DNA of 64,000 nucleotides from Prochilodus magdalenae (lineage: Eukaryota > Chordata > Actinopteri > Characiformes > Prochilodontidae), in assembly GCA_024036415.1 (NCBI GenBank), contig JAMWET010003067.1:260501-324500 (forward strand). The letters run 5' to 3'. The translations under genes were made by a program, and so were the position numbers. The notes below the pieces were generated by a model. The model was not told where the DNA came from and searched no databases. It saw nothing but the letters and a program-made list of their open reading frames with translations. Of this stretch, positions 1 through 54,300 are shown piece after piece (the stretch's first letter is position 1; each line of letters opens with the position of its first letter).

Positions 1-1852
1 GATGGTAGTTTCTTTTCAAAATCAGCTCCAAAGTGCTGGCCTTTAAAGATCTGGGGACAACTTACTGTTGCTTGTAACCTTATGTCTACTTTTAAATTAA
101 ATCTTGACCGGGGCTATAAAATGCATATAATCAATTGTGATTCATTACATTATTAGTTTGTGATCACCTGCATTTGTCTTATTTGCTCAAATTTAAAAAT
201 TAATGTATTAAAAGCTGTGCACTGCACTATAGCTGTAGCTATATATTACAGCTATTATAGCTATAGCACATGATGAGTAGTAGCTTTCTTCTCTTCGTTA
301 TCACAACTTTCCATTCTTGTTACAGTGAAGGCCACTGAGTTGCCTTCTATGGCGGTTCTTAAAATATTGATACTGAACTCTACAATACTGGTTTCCAGCA
401 GTATCAATACTATTCTTATGAAATGCACTTACTTGCATGTTTCTTTTTGACCACAAAGACTTCACTAATGCAGCGCTAGGGAGGAGGTCTTACTAGCACT
501 AATGTTTGTAATAAACATACTTTGGTATCAAACAAAATAAGGATGGAAAGTCCATTTCACAGGGAGCGTTAGTGCTGTAAATAAAAATACTACTAGCAAT
601 TTAACATTAAAATGTAAATTTCACATAAAGAGCTGAGGAAGAGGACGAAAATTGGATGGGAAGGATACATTGTTGCAATACAAGCATGCTGACCTGTACA
701 GACAGTTCCAAGAGGTTAGTGATTGTTCCCGTTTCCAGCATCATTGAAACATTTAACAAGATGCCTCATTAATCTGTCCCCCTGATAAATACTCTTTTAT
801 CCTCTATCTTTATTTGGGCTACAAGCCGTAACAAAGGATATGGTAACAACGTTCCCTTAAAACGTCCAATAACTAAAATAATAAAGGGGTTTCGGATTTG
901 GTTATTAAGATTTTTGACAACAGTTATACTTCTGTGTCGCCCTAGTTGACCCTTAGCTGATCTGTCTTTGGTGTTGAAAATGGTACTGAATTCAATATTC
1001 AGTCATTAATGAGTTGACAAAATAAATAAATAAACAAATAAATAAATAAAAAGTTGCACCCAGAAGGAATCAACAGACAGGAATAAAACATGGTGGGTAG
1101 GTTTGACATCGGGAGACAAATGATTAAAGTTTTTACGCTCTGCTGTGCATATGACCTAAGCAAGGCCAGGCCTTAATGCTCTGCCTGACTGACTACATAA
1201 GGTCGCCCTACTGTATGTGCTTTTTATCTTCTGATGCTGTTTTGTTGGTAGCATCCTTAGCAAATAAGGTATTTCTCAATCTGAGCAGTTGGAGGAGTTT
1301 GAGACGGGTCGCACATCTAGAAGGCCTGGTGTCACTCCACCGCCACCACTACGACAAAACCTGCGGGAACTGTGTGAGAATATTTAAGATGCATTGGATG
1401 AATTATCACAGAACACCAGTAGGAACCTCTACAATTTCAGAAGAGACACCTGGAATGTTGCATTAGCAAACATGGCTGCCCAACGCCACACAGATACTAC
1501 TTCTATATGTGTAGCTTAATAAATATTGCCCATATCAGTCTAAATTTATCATCATTTATTGTTCCTGGTAACCTTTATCTTCCTTTCCAATAGCACTGCA
1601 ATCTGACACTTCCCTCTGGGTGCAACTATTTTTATGATGACGAGTGCAATTGTGCAATAAGTGTTCTGAATGTTGAAATTTTCAGTATTAATAGTGACAA
1701 TACTAGGGAACATTTCACAACACTCTGCTTAATGGAAAATCGAAACAGCTTTTTATTTAAGAAACCTAAAACCTATTATTGAAAGCATTTTTAAACACCA
1801 AGTCCCTAAACTTTTGACAGGCAGTGTATATATGACAACATTATAAGATTAC
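1..1852. other. trappc8 3' intron, no exon recognised
   Basis: Intron downstream of the last exon placed (1853-1942). I looked on the minus strand for the remaining C-terminal part of TRAPPC8 and saw none. An (AAAT)n-like patch lies at 1019-1050. The 96-codon plus-strand ORF at 1176-1466 has no recognisable domain and is taken as chance. Confidence 0.5.
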
Positions 1853-42953
<41,101 letters not shown>

Positions 42954-43130
42954 GGCGCCGCTCCACCGGGCAGTCTGGGCAAGAACCGGGAGGCAGGCGG
43001 GTCAGACGTGTGCGTGTCACCGAGCAGAGGAGCCGCTTTTGAGTTAAAAACAAGTCCCCTACTGACAGCCCTCAGCAGCCATGATGGTTTCTACGGTCCT
43101 GCTGATCGATTTAATTCCCATCGAGCACCG
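42954..43130 (-). promoter_or_regulatory. trappc8: Presumed trappc8 5' UTR and promoter, CpG-richer stretch
   Basis: The sequence around and upstream of the trappc8 ATG is clearly richer in G+C and CpG than the AT-rich surroundings (roughly 42400-43150). No TATA box is evident, as expected for a housekeeping gene. The boundaries are estimates. Confidence 0.4.
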
Positions 43131-46100
43131 CGACTGTCAGGTGATAGCAGAGCGATGGACTACAATTTCTTACTTCAAAATAAAAGCGCTATTCTCTACA
43201 AGGCCGAGTTTAGTCTTAAAACATAGAAGTCAGTACTGAACACATTGAGAAACGCTTTCCAGAGGTAACATTATATCTCATGTATATGTTATAGATATGA
43301 TTTTGGTTATGTGTATACTGGCTTTTTGAATCCTGCGTACTGATTGGCTGTTTGAATCGTATGTCAAGTGACTATTGGAATCCTGCATTCTAATTGGTTA
43401 AATCTTGTTTGATTAAAAGGCTGGTTCAGCGTTGTGATTGGTTGTTAATCTTTCAATTCAAACCTCTGATTTGAAACAGGTATGTAAGACTTTCAAGCAC
43501 AAACTTTGCTTAGGACATGGGTGGACACGAGAGAGGGGCAGGCAATGCACTGCACATGTACAAGGCAAGCTCTCTCCATAATAAAAATAAAAATAAAAAT
43601 AAATCCATCTACCAGTTACTAGTTCAGTAGCAGCAAATTTGCTGTCTGAATCAACTTTATTTCTGTTATGTTATTCCCCTGGAGATAATACCGCTGCACC
43701 CTTTAATTTATCTCTGAGTTACTTAGTTTATGAGGCTTTTAAGGTAGCTTCCAGTACTGCATGAGATAATGCTAATTTTCATGTTTTACTTTCCATTTCT
43801 TTTTTATTAAATTTAAAGTTTTTTATTAATTTTAAACCAGTTTAAAGTTGGAACTGATACAAATTTAAAGCCACTAGGCCATAGTACCTTTTACATACTC
43901 ATTATATCTTTCTCCATTACTTCATTCATTCTTTTTGTGTCAGTCATTTACAATAATAATGGTGTGCATATTTTCGTCATATCTTTTCTACATATTCTAT
44001 ATAAGATGCTTTTGGTCAACAGGTTATTCCCCTGAACACAGAGCTATGACAAGCCCAGTTCTTTCTCAGCCACAACAGAGTAGGACTGGGAAATTTTTTT
44101 AGGGTGTGATTTTTTAAAATTCATTATTATCCTCAATATGTAATATTGGCTGTATGCCAATATCTACTAATGCTCAAGACTTTAATAGCAGGAGATTTAT
44201 TCATTAAACTAATGTTATTTATAATATATGAAAGATACTGTTTCAACTCTTTCTCTACCTCTGTCTCTCTTTTTTTTCTGGTTAATTTATTCTGCATAAT
44301 TATTCTGTTTATTTTTAGACATCTTTAAATTTTTATTGAAGATGTTTGTTTATTTGTCTTATTGTGTTTTTTTTCTATGTTTTAAAATTACTATCTTTGT
44401 CCTCATGAATATAAATCCATCTACCACACCATTTTGGGCACCTGCCTCTTTCAATTCAGAGTTATCTTGAGGCTTTCGCAACTGCCTCCATCATTTCTCT
44501 GAAGGGCTCTTCCCTCAAGCTGCCCTGCAATACCCTGGTAGCTGTAGGCTTTGCAAGGTGAATAACCTACAAAACCTCTGCAGCTGACTTACATGGGCAC
44601 ATATCTAGCACACCACCCCTCCCCTGCTGCACAGTTCCACTAGGCATGGCCTCCTTCTTCTCATTGGTCCCTTCCAGTCTCTCCTCCCATAGTATGGTAA
44701 GATCACTTGCTGTAGGGTGTATACTCGGGCTTCTTTTTCACTGGGACAAATAAAAAGGACTTTGTGATTTCTTACTTTTGACTAAAAATCTTAACCTGTT
44801 TTAAGAGGTCTCTCAGTTAAACTCTGCTCTTTGTCATGTCAACATCAAATGTTTTTTTAAATATTATATTTAATTGCAGTTTCTTTATGTGGCAGTTGTA
44901 ACAAGATCAATAAAATACCAATAAAACAAACACCTAGCCACTCTGTCCTCTCATCACACACTAGAAGCTCAACACAGAGCCCCAACATTTCACATACAGA
45001 GAATCAGTCACGGCTCACTGAAAGAGTTATTTTTGGTTATAATAATTAAAACATTGGTAAAACTTTACATTAAGTGTCGACTACCAAAAAGTCACATAAG
45101 TTAACATGAAGTAATACGGTAACAAAGTTTGAATAATGTTCCTTAACATGTAAACATGTAGTTGTTATTAAATGTATTACCATTATTTAAGCTTGTAAGC
45201 ATTGTCAATGTATTACATGTTAACTAATGTATTACTTAATGGTAGTTCACATTTAATGTAAAGTGTTACCAATATTTGAATTACTGTAACCTAAAATAAC
45301 TCCTTCAGTGAGCTATGACTGATTCTCTGTATGTGAAATATTTTGACTCTGTGATAGATGTTATAAGATGAGGGAAGGTGAGGGAAATTCTAGACATGCA
45401 GTATTACTTATACAAAGTATACAAAGTGATAGAGTGATACAGATAGAGACAAAGACAAAGACACAATATAGAGTATTAAAAAAATAGAGTCGTTCAGTGT
45501 CTGTGTAATGGAGGTAGTGGTATACCATTTGTTGTGCATATTGAAAAGATGACTGATGTCAGCCATATGTGTTGAGCTGCTAGTGAACATTATTTACATA
45601 AATATGAATAAAACACTAAAATATCATTTCAGGTCATATTGGTATATTAAAAACATTGTTTCTGATGTCTGTCTGAACAAGGGAAAAAACCTGTATGGTA
45701 TGACACGGTATGACACACTGCACCTGTCCCTATTTGACATTGATAGAGTTGACTGAAGCCTTGATCTCACCAGACTGAAATAACACCATCTTGTGGATTA
45801 AGAAAGCAAAGTATTTCTGGGAAACTATTAGTCTGCCAACAAGCTTAATGCATGTTAATCTTAATACATAAGAATATTAATATAGAGTATTTGTGCATCA
45901 GTGTTTTTGTACAGTTTGAAGCCATGAAAATTATGTTGCAATAATCTAGAATCTACATTTCATATATGTGCAAGTCTTATATGTCAAAAGTACTTAAGGA
46001 AATCATTGTCAGTTTTGTGATTACAGTCATAATTTGAATTCAGTGATAGGTTCAATTCCCAGCATAACTAAAGTAATATAGTGAAGACAAGTTAACCACA

Positions 46101-46341
46101 TAGATGTAAATTATAATAGGTCTGACACTGAACAAGTGTGCTAACTTTCAGGTTAGTTCTGTTTATGTGTTGTCATATGGGGAAAAACAAAGCTTTCTGG
46201 TAAAGACAGATCTACTCTGCTTCACAATTTATTTAGGTCATAAAGTTTACATGCAGATTTACAAGTATAAGGAAGGTGCACAGCGTAGAGCAGTTGTGGT
46301 ACACTGACACTACATGCACTTGGAAAGTACCCAGAGGGACA
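43131..46341. other. Intergenic DNA between trappc8 and the RNF138-like gene
   Basis: The two genes point away from each other, about 3.4 kb apart. The stretch holds an (AAAAT)n patch at about 43580-43600 and the fold-back MITE at 44987-45339. No further gene is recognised. Confidence 0.6.
44987..45339. mobile_element. Fold-back MITE between trappc8 and the RNF138-like gene
   Basis: Nearly the whole segment is one imperfect inverted repeat with arms of about 170 bases. The left arm begins ATTTCACATACAGAGAATC and the right arm ends with its reverse complement. The segment CACTGAAAGAGTTATTTT is answered by AAAATAACTCCTTCAGTG, and an inner TAAAACTTTACATTAAGTG is mirrored as well. There is no ORF. 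Confidence 0.75.
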
Positions 46342-46347
46342 TATAAA
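46342..46347 (+). promoter_or_regulatory. Candidate TATA box of the RNF138-like gene
   Basis: A TATAAA lies 50 bases upstream of the ATG at 46397, so the 5' UTR would be only about 20-25 bases. This rests on position and match alone; an upstream non-coding exon cannot be excluded. Confidence 0.4.
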
Positions 46348-46396
46348 CCTGCTTGCTTTACTTTCGGTTATGTAGTTGGCTTAGACGGCGGAGACT

Positions 46397-49300
46397 ATGG
46401 ATGGCAGTGCGACAGAGGATGAGTGCCCGATTTGTATGGGCACTGTACAGAATCCTTCCGAACCATCTTTATGCTGCAGAAAAGTGTGAGTAAAACGTAG
46501 GACAGCTGTCGTTGTTCTTTAGAGCAGTCAGATACTTTACATATGGAAAGTACTGTATATAACAGAGTCGTACACACATGCGTATGTCTAAGCAGAAGTT
46601 TTAGCCTGGCACTTTTGAAGATTTGTTTTATATCAATACTTTAGTGTTATAGGAAAGCTGTGAAAGTAATGCTCTGTAGTATCCTACTTGTAATTGCAAT
46701 GTCTTACCTGTAAGGTAATGCTGTCAGTTTGTGAGGTTGTTTAATTGCTTCATTTGGGTAAATGAGTTATTACTGGTATTCACAGTCCCTAGGTAGGTAG
46801 ATGCAGTCTTAGTATGAAATATACAATAAATGTCAAGCAAAGACAGAGATAAATACAGTACTAGACCCAGTAAAGTAAAATCCTTCTGATTACAGTCACA
46901 GTCTTAGCCCTAACCAAAGCTGTTGCGAAGAAATCTAAAGTCTTCTGAAGAACTATTTCTGTCTGTGTATGTGAGCTTATGGAGTATTTGTGCTAAATGT
47001 CTGTTTGTTATATAACTGACTGTCTGCATATAATTTCTTATAAATGTGCTGGTACTCCGGGCAGCCTGAAAGTGAAAGTATCCTCAGGGGAAATTCCATC
47101 ACAGCTGAACACGTCAATAATGCTGAGGCCAAAGTGCTATGTTTATGTCTGCACAGTATTTCTTATGGTACTGTTGCCCTAGAATTCTAGAGATAGAATT
47201 GTATTATGTCATATCATCAAGAAGAAAAGCAAAAAGTGAAAATAGAAAATGAAGTATCATTAGGTTTGTTGGTATTTCAGCTATTGCCTTTAAAACAGTT
47301 TCACAGTCCTCATCTTTGGGCTTGAATCATCTGGCTAACTAATAAATCCTGCTTTGTGGAAAGCCTACCAGGTCTTGCATAATTGTTATGGTTGCTGTTT
47401 GGAACTACAGTTTTGGAAACAACTTTTTTTCTATGTATTTTCACTTTATGCAAGTGGATTATCTAGGACCTAAATGCCTTATAATATCTCATGAAAAATG
47501 GATAACTCATACTTAAAGGTAAGAAATTAAAAAAACACAATGGTCTCTGATATTTGAACAGTGTTGTTTATGATTCTCTCTTTCGGTTGTTTTCTTACTA
47601 GGTTTTGCCAAGCTTGTCTAAGAGAGTCCACCAGAGAAAGGAATCACTGTCCCCACTGCAGGACCCAGTTGCCTTCCCCTGATGGCTTGGCATTTGGGGT
47701 AAGAGAATAACATCCATTTGAAGTCTTGATCTAGACTGGTAATGCTAAAGCTGGTTACAATTAAGCTATTAAAGAACCCGGTTTAGGTCCACACGCAGGA
47801 TTTGTTTTGTAAAGTGGAGAATTTTAAATCAAACAAAATAAGTATTTAAGCCTAGCACATTAAAACATCCTGTTATTTCTTGCAGCCATACGGACACCAG
47901 TACCTTGGCCCGGCTTTGCTCTCTGAAGACCCATTCAGTCTTCAGCCTGCTGGGTAAGTCCTAAATGAATATAATTTAACTCAGGAATGAGTATACTGAT
48001 GAAGGAGAAGGTTCATGCTGAAAGAATCCCTTAAGTTACACTGCATTGAAATATTTCTTATTGATTTTGTTTTCTTATATGTCCACCCACAGTATCCTCA
48101 ACAGGCTTAGACATGCAAACATCCATCTGGCAGCAGTGCAGAGGGCCCAATCCACAAACATTGCCCTGGCCAATCAGCAGGCAGCTCCAGTCCCAGCTGT
48201 ACAGGCCACTCCTTCTTCTTCAGTTTCACGTACTCAGAGATTGCCAGGCACTCACTTGTTCAGAGCATGGCGTTCAAGACGAGCCACTCAAGTGACCCCT
48301 GGTTTCAATCCAGTGGTCCCTGTCATTAATGCTTATGCCATGAATGTTCAATCAGCCCCTGCTGCACCACTTGCCTCACCACCAGGGTCTTCCTTTGGTC
48401 CAGCAAACCCTTCCCCTCTCATTATACAGGACGCTTTATCCGAATTCGATGAAATGTGAGTTTACAGAATCTTTTTGGTGTCTGGGAAAACCAGTTATAC
48501 AACATCAAGAATTTGGCATCATGTCCGAGATCTTACAGGAATACTCCTGCATTTCAACTGAATCTCTTCTATAGCACACTGTTAATCATAGCACATTCTC
48601 CCAGCATTTGCTAATTTACTTTATTTCTTTATTGATTTGAGTCAATAAGTAATCCAAACTTTTACAGAATACAGGGAAATGTACTGAATTTTGTACCTCT
48701 GGAACTTGACTGTAGGAGACAGATGCAGTGGATGTACATAGAATACTATTTTATGTTACAGTAAAAGCTGTTTCACTTACAGGGCTTGGCGAACTGAAAT
48801 TGAACTCATGGAAAATGCACCAACACAACTTTCAGGGTAAATTGACTCACTCATACTCACACATATTTTATATTTTCAAGTGAATTTATTGTTCACAAAT
48901 ACTGCCAACTGATTCTTTTCTCTTTCTTATCCACTTTTCTTTTTCATCCAGCCATGCTGTGCGAACATTCAGTTGTCCATACTGCCTGCAGGATGGACTG
49001 GATGATCTGGATCTGCGAGATCACTGCAATGACAACCATCTCAATGATACCAGACGTGTGGTCAGTGATAGTTGCTGAACTTATAAAGGCACTACATTCC
49101 ACATTCATCATGCCATGGCGGCAGTCAGTGCAGTCATTTTGCAATGGCTAAGATGATTGAGGTGTATGTTGTCTGGCCTTTTTTAGGTGTGTCCTGTGTG
49201 TGTGGACTTGCCTCATGGTGACCCACTCTACCAAAGCAGGGACTTCATTGGCCATCTCAATCTTCGCCACTGCTACTACATTGAGGACATGACTGTAAGA

Positions 49301-50143
49301 GTTACTTAAGCTGTTTTGTGACATTTAGTCATCTTTCTTGTTGGTGTTGCCATGTGTGCTAAACTGGAAGATACTGAAGAAGCCTTAAACAGGGCAACCC
49401 AATGCAATACAATCATCATAGAATCTTCATATGGTCGATGGACTCAAAAGACCTCCATAAAAAACTCTAGCTAGCCAGAATTGCTGTCATTAGTATAAAC
49501 CACATGCAGTAAAAGATTAATCAGGGCTTGATACAGTGCTAGATTTGACTGAGAAATCATGTGACGACACAACCTTAAAAAGTTCTGTTATGCAATAGGA
49601 AATAAGCACAGGTAATCATCTAGGGTGCGGATAGTTCTGGGCTACATTGGCATGCCACACCTGCTTAGTGGGGAAAACAACCAATAGAGTCATATTCAGG
49701 CACTGATGCATGGACAATACTTCTGTATTTGAGTAAAAGTTGATTGAAAAAAATAATTATTTTATAATTATAATTATTGTAATTATTTAAATAATTATTT
49801 AATAATTATTTATTTAGAAGATCTACCAGAGCACAAAATATATTGGACATGGATGATAGTTAAGATTGCTTTACATTTATTGTGAATATTATATAATCGT
49901 AAGAAACATAGCTTACTAAATCAGTGCTTCATGTCTTTAATCAGAAAGGTCTCCTTATTAGAACTAATCCACCCAAATATTAATCAATAACTTAATGTGT
50001 ATTTACAACTAACAATGTTTATTGATATAGAAATACAGACTTATATCTTTACAATTTGTTTCTCTGTTTGACAGAACATCCACCAGAGTGATGATATCAA
50101 CTTGCAGGCCGCTATTCTGATGTCACTGACAGAAGCCAAATAG
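46397..50143 (+). CDS. rnf138-like: RNF138-like RING-type E3 ubiquitin ligase with C-terminal UIM (318 aa)
   Basis: Predicted E3 ubiquitin ligase of the RNF114/125/138/166 group. Exons: 46397-46485, 47602-47698, 47886-47953, 48093-48455, 48783-48836, 48952-49060, 49187-49294, 50075-50143; all GT-AG, phases consistent, 957 nt with TAG. Residues 10-49 form a RING: CPIC, then CRKVFCQAC, then CPHC; the usual His ligand is Lys29. Residues about 63-220 are a low-complexity Ala/Pro/Ser/Gln-rich linker with no C2HC finger. Two zinc fingers follow (Cys232/Cys235 with His248/His253; Cys262/Cys265 with His283/His288), then a UIM at about 302-316 (DDINLQAAILMSLTE). The C-terminal half matches RNF138 best (DHCN-NHL, CP-CV-LP-GDP, HLN-RH), and the slot between trappc8 and mep1b is where RNF125 and RNF138 lie in human. 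RNF138 is 245 residues, so this protein is longer because of the linker. Whether it is a direct RNF138 orthologue or a fish paralogue is open. Confidence 0.88.
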
Positions 50144-50985
50144 AAAGTTTACTGCTTGCACTTGGGAACAATTTGACACTTTTCTATAATCCTTACATTT
50201 TATTTAGATCATCAAAGTGCTTTTTTGTAGTACTTAGTATTGTACATACTTAGTAAGGTTTTTTATTTTCTTAATTAAATATTTCAGCTAAGTATTTCAG
50301 ATATCATTCGAAACGAAACTACCCACTTCTGTGCTACTTCATTTTTGTGTGAGGACTGGTACCACCCATTAGTTGCCACATCACATGTCACCACATCATA
50401 TACCACAAACAAATATCGTAATAGATTTTTTACTTCAATTACGTTTTATGTTATATGCTTAAAAATGTTGAATGTGGATAGTTATTGATATTTGCATGGC
50501 TCCAGGATATTTTCCCTTCATATTTCTACTATTCCAATGTTAATACAGTACTCATACTTTCACTGCAGTATGGTTTCTTTGCACTCTTTCCAGCCCTGGA
50601 ACATTTGAAAAAAAGTCTGACAGGAAAGTACAACAAAGAGTGCCACTCTGTACTGCTGGCTAGTAAGGCTTATCTACAAGGAACTAACACAAACAGAATC
50701 GTTAAAAAATCACAAAGTATAACACATTATGCTTTTCATATGCAACAATAAACAGAAATCAGTGATGTTTTGCACTTCAGATGAAATGGGTTGTTTTTGA
50801 AATCAGGAAGCCTAGTCATCATAGTGATTGCGTTTTTCCTGCTATGGTCAGATTTCTAATACCTCAAATATTAGACAAATTACACATATATTTACACAAC
50901 TGCTACTTGCACTTTTCACTCAGGATTTTCACTCAGGCTTTACACTTCATTTATTTTACTGTATGTGATCTTTTCAAATATGTGC

Positions 50986-50991
50986 AATAAA
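50986..50991 (+). terminator. Candidate polyadenylation signal of the RNF138-like gene
   Basis: AATAAA lies about 840 bases after the TAG at 50141-50143, before the mep1b promoter. No full AATAAA occurs earlier in the run of AT-rich 3' sequence that I could see, apart from a variant-like AATTAAAT near 50274. Confidence 0.5.
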
Positions 50992-51249
50992 AAAAATTCA
51001 AAAGTGTTGAAGTGAAAATGTTTCTGTGATACTGCATGAAATGACAAACCATATGTTAGTAACTCAAGAAAATCACATATCAACAATAATAAAAGCAACA
51101 CTCTAGTTGACTCAGCACAATCGCATTATCAATCTCACCATTGTCCCTGTTACTTAATCAACAGCAGCATTATCATTCATTCATTACACTTCTTATCAGC
51201 GTATCCTCCTTATCAATGCCACCTCAGCACTTTCTCTTTTTTTTTTTTG

Positions 51250-51256
51250 TATATAA
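51250..51256 (+). promoter_or_regulatory. Candidate TATA box of mep1b
   Basis: TATATAA follows a run of T and lies 81 bases upstream of the ATG at 51337. Spacing suits a start site near 51280 and a 5' UTR of about 55 bases. Confidence 0.5.
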
Positions 51257-51336
51257 CCTACACAAACGCATAAGAGCATAGAGTGTGTAGGAGAAGCAGC
51301 ATACATACTCGCATCTGAAGGGGAACGGCAGAAACC

Positions 51337-54300
51337 ATGGCCTCTTATGGGACCCTTCTGCTTCTCTGCTTATTATCTGCAGAGAAGTTGTGTTTGGTGA
51401 GTTTCAATTCACTTATTTCAGTGTTTCAGTGTAGATCTCTAGAGGCCAAGCTATGGACATTTAATGTATCTTCTGGTTTATGTATTAAATGACCCAGCTG
51501 ATGTGCACTGATATGTAATGCATTAAATATACTTATATTTAAATGCGTGCATAATTTACACCTAAAATATGTTCCATCATTGAGACATTTTCGCTTCGTT
51601 TCAGGACAATTGTAAAGCATGTGACAGGAAAATTATGTTCTTATAACATGTGGTAAGGCAAGGATGGGAATTTCCTATAGATAGGAGGATTCTGGAGGGT
51701 TTTCCAGTGACATCTGCTACAAAATTCATAGGAAATATCCAGTAATGTTTACACAGTTTATAATACACATAGCAATTACATGAATTCATTAAAAAGTCAT
51801 TACATAGAATCATTAATGTTGTTTTTTGGGAACTGAATTGTTAAGAAAATACTATATATAGATATCCATAGTATATTATGATTTATTACAGTACATGATA
51901 TATCATTTCATGAGTTTTATCTGTTCTTAAAATATACCTGGGAGGTTTCCAGCCATGACAAACGTAGCAAACTTTAAAGGGAACTTATAGCAGTCTGTTT
52001 AATAATTGGGTTATGGGGGTCTACAAGAATGGATTTGCATTCATCAGTTCTTTGAAAATACTATATTCTTGCCATACTGTACATCTGTGTTCACCCTTTG
52101 TATGAGAGCATTTACGAGGAAGGATTAAAAAATAGGCTAATAAATAAACCAAAAGAAAGGGAAGAAATTAGAAAAACATAATAGGTTCCCTAAATGCAAA
52201 TAGTGGCATTAACTTTTGTGTTGCGCAAGCGTTTACGAGTACGGCAGCTGACAGGAGCCTTCTTGGCATCCATGTTAAAGACATTCCAAAGCCTGATTAA
52301 AAATAAAACATTGCAATAAAATAAACAAACATGAATTCTAATATTTTGATTTGTTGCATATCCCACAAATCTGATTTGAGATGCTGCGGCTGCATTTGTA
52401 GAGGACTCTCCATATGAATAATTCTTTGCCAACTGTGCTGGTGCACCTTTTACCCATCCATGCAGAGATGGGTACACCTACATACACACAGTCTAGTGAA
52501 CACACACTAGGGGGCAGTGAGAACACTTGCTTGAAGCAGCTGGCAGCGCTTTCCAGAGACCTCAGGCTGGATGCCTTTCTCAAGTGTACTTCATTCATAT
52601 CCTGGTTCAGGGGAATGAACCAGCGACCTTCCAGTCACAAAACTGGTTACCTAACCTCCAGCTTCCAGCTGCCCAATGAGAATCAATTACACACACTGCC
52701 TTTGTTAAATGGCAGGGTTTCTAAACATGTCACTGATAATTGATTAACACCGCTGACCAATAAGAGAATATGAGAAAATACACCTTAATGCCCATAACAC
52801 ACTATTGTGTACCATTGTGAAACACAAAACAGTACACAGGGCTTTTGAGATAAATGTGTCCTTTTCAGTCAACAACAATTTCAGTCTATACCTTTAAATA
52901 AGACTCAAAATGATTCATGTATGAACAACTACATACATGTAACTCATACCCTTCATCTTTCATTTCTTTTTTCCCTTTCTGCAGCCTCTCTAGTAGATAT
53001 AACTATTATATTACATTGCATTATTAAATAAAGCTAATATTATGTTTTATGTTTTATCCTTTTGCAGTCAACTTCCTCACTTTCAGGTAAGACTTCCTAT
53101 CTGAATATTACAACATCATCCTATCTGTTCACATAATCATGTCTGCCATTCAAAAATGTAACCTTGATCTTGTATATCTCTTTGATATCAGGTTTTACGG
53201 AGGTGGACGTGGATCAAGGGAAAGACTCGGATATTTTCGATATAAACGAAAGTATGTGTGTGTAAATATTGTTGTGTTAAATACAGTTAGTGCATGCTTT
53301 CCAGAAAACAGTCATGTTATTTTTTCATTAATACCATCAGCGACTCACCTCTAGTTTCTGTTGCAGAAGCAGGGCTCGATCTGGTAGAAGGAGACATTGT
53401 CATTGATGAGGTTAGTACATTATTTTATATAACCTCCATTTACCCCTTTGTACCGATAAATTTGAGTTAAAATGAAAGGCGAGTTGACAACAAAACCCAA
53501 TGTTGACTCAGCAACAGTCTTTAATTTTGGACAGATGTTGTCTTTTGTCATGTCTTTTTTATCGGTTTCCTGGCCAATGCCCAATATTCTATTGTGTTGT
53601 TAATAGCAGTACACATATATAACCAAAAGGCTGAAAAGAAATGATTTGAGTGATAAAACAGCCATTTTAGACATATAGTTTAATCAATTAGAAAAAGGCT
53701 TTAGATTTGTTCTCAGGGAATGCGTGGACCAAAAGACATGTGACTTCAGGTGTGAACAATAATGGATTCCATATGATAAAATTGTACGCTGATAATACCA
53801 TACATAGCAAGTGATACAAATATTGTGTCGCTTCTCTGCTGTTTTCATTTTACTAAAAATTCCATAGACTACAGTATATGAATTTGTGTGGTTAACAGAC
53901 GGACGGCAAAAACTCTATTCTGGGTGATGAGTATCGTTGGCCAACCACCATACCCTACTACCTTGAGGATAGCTTGGGTAAGAGCATGTAATCTAATTTC
54001 GTTGCCCACTGTCAGTGTAAATATACTGATCAAGATTTCAAAGGCAAAGACTGATCACAGATAAGCACTGCCATGCTAAATAGTCTCATAAATACCATGC
54101 CAATTTTGTATGTGCAGAAATCAATGCTAAAGGAGTAATACTGAAGGCATTTGAGCAGTACAGGCTGAAGACGTGCATTGACTTCAAACCCTGGAGTGGC
54201 GAGGCAAACTACATATCTGTGTTCAAAGATTCTGGGTAAGGAATAAGAAATATGCAAGATCTGAGTGGGAGTGGGTAAGGAATACTTAAGATCTAAAAGG

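Noticed and set aside
1176..1466. 96-aa plus-strand ORF
   Set aside because: No recognisable domain, no splice context, and antisense to a trappc8 intron.
48944..49151. ORFs on both strands spanning the end of RNF exon 6
   Set aside because: They run past the GTCAGT donor at 49061 into intron; the true frame gives the CPYC zinc finger.
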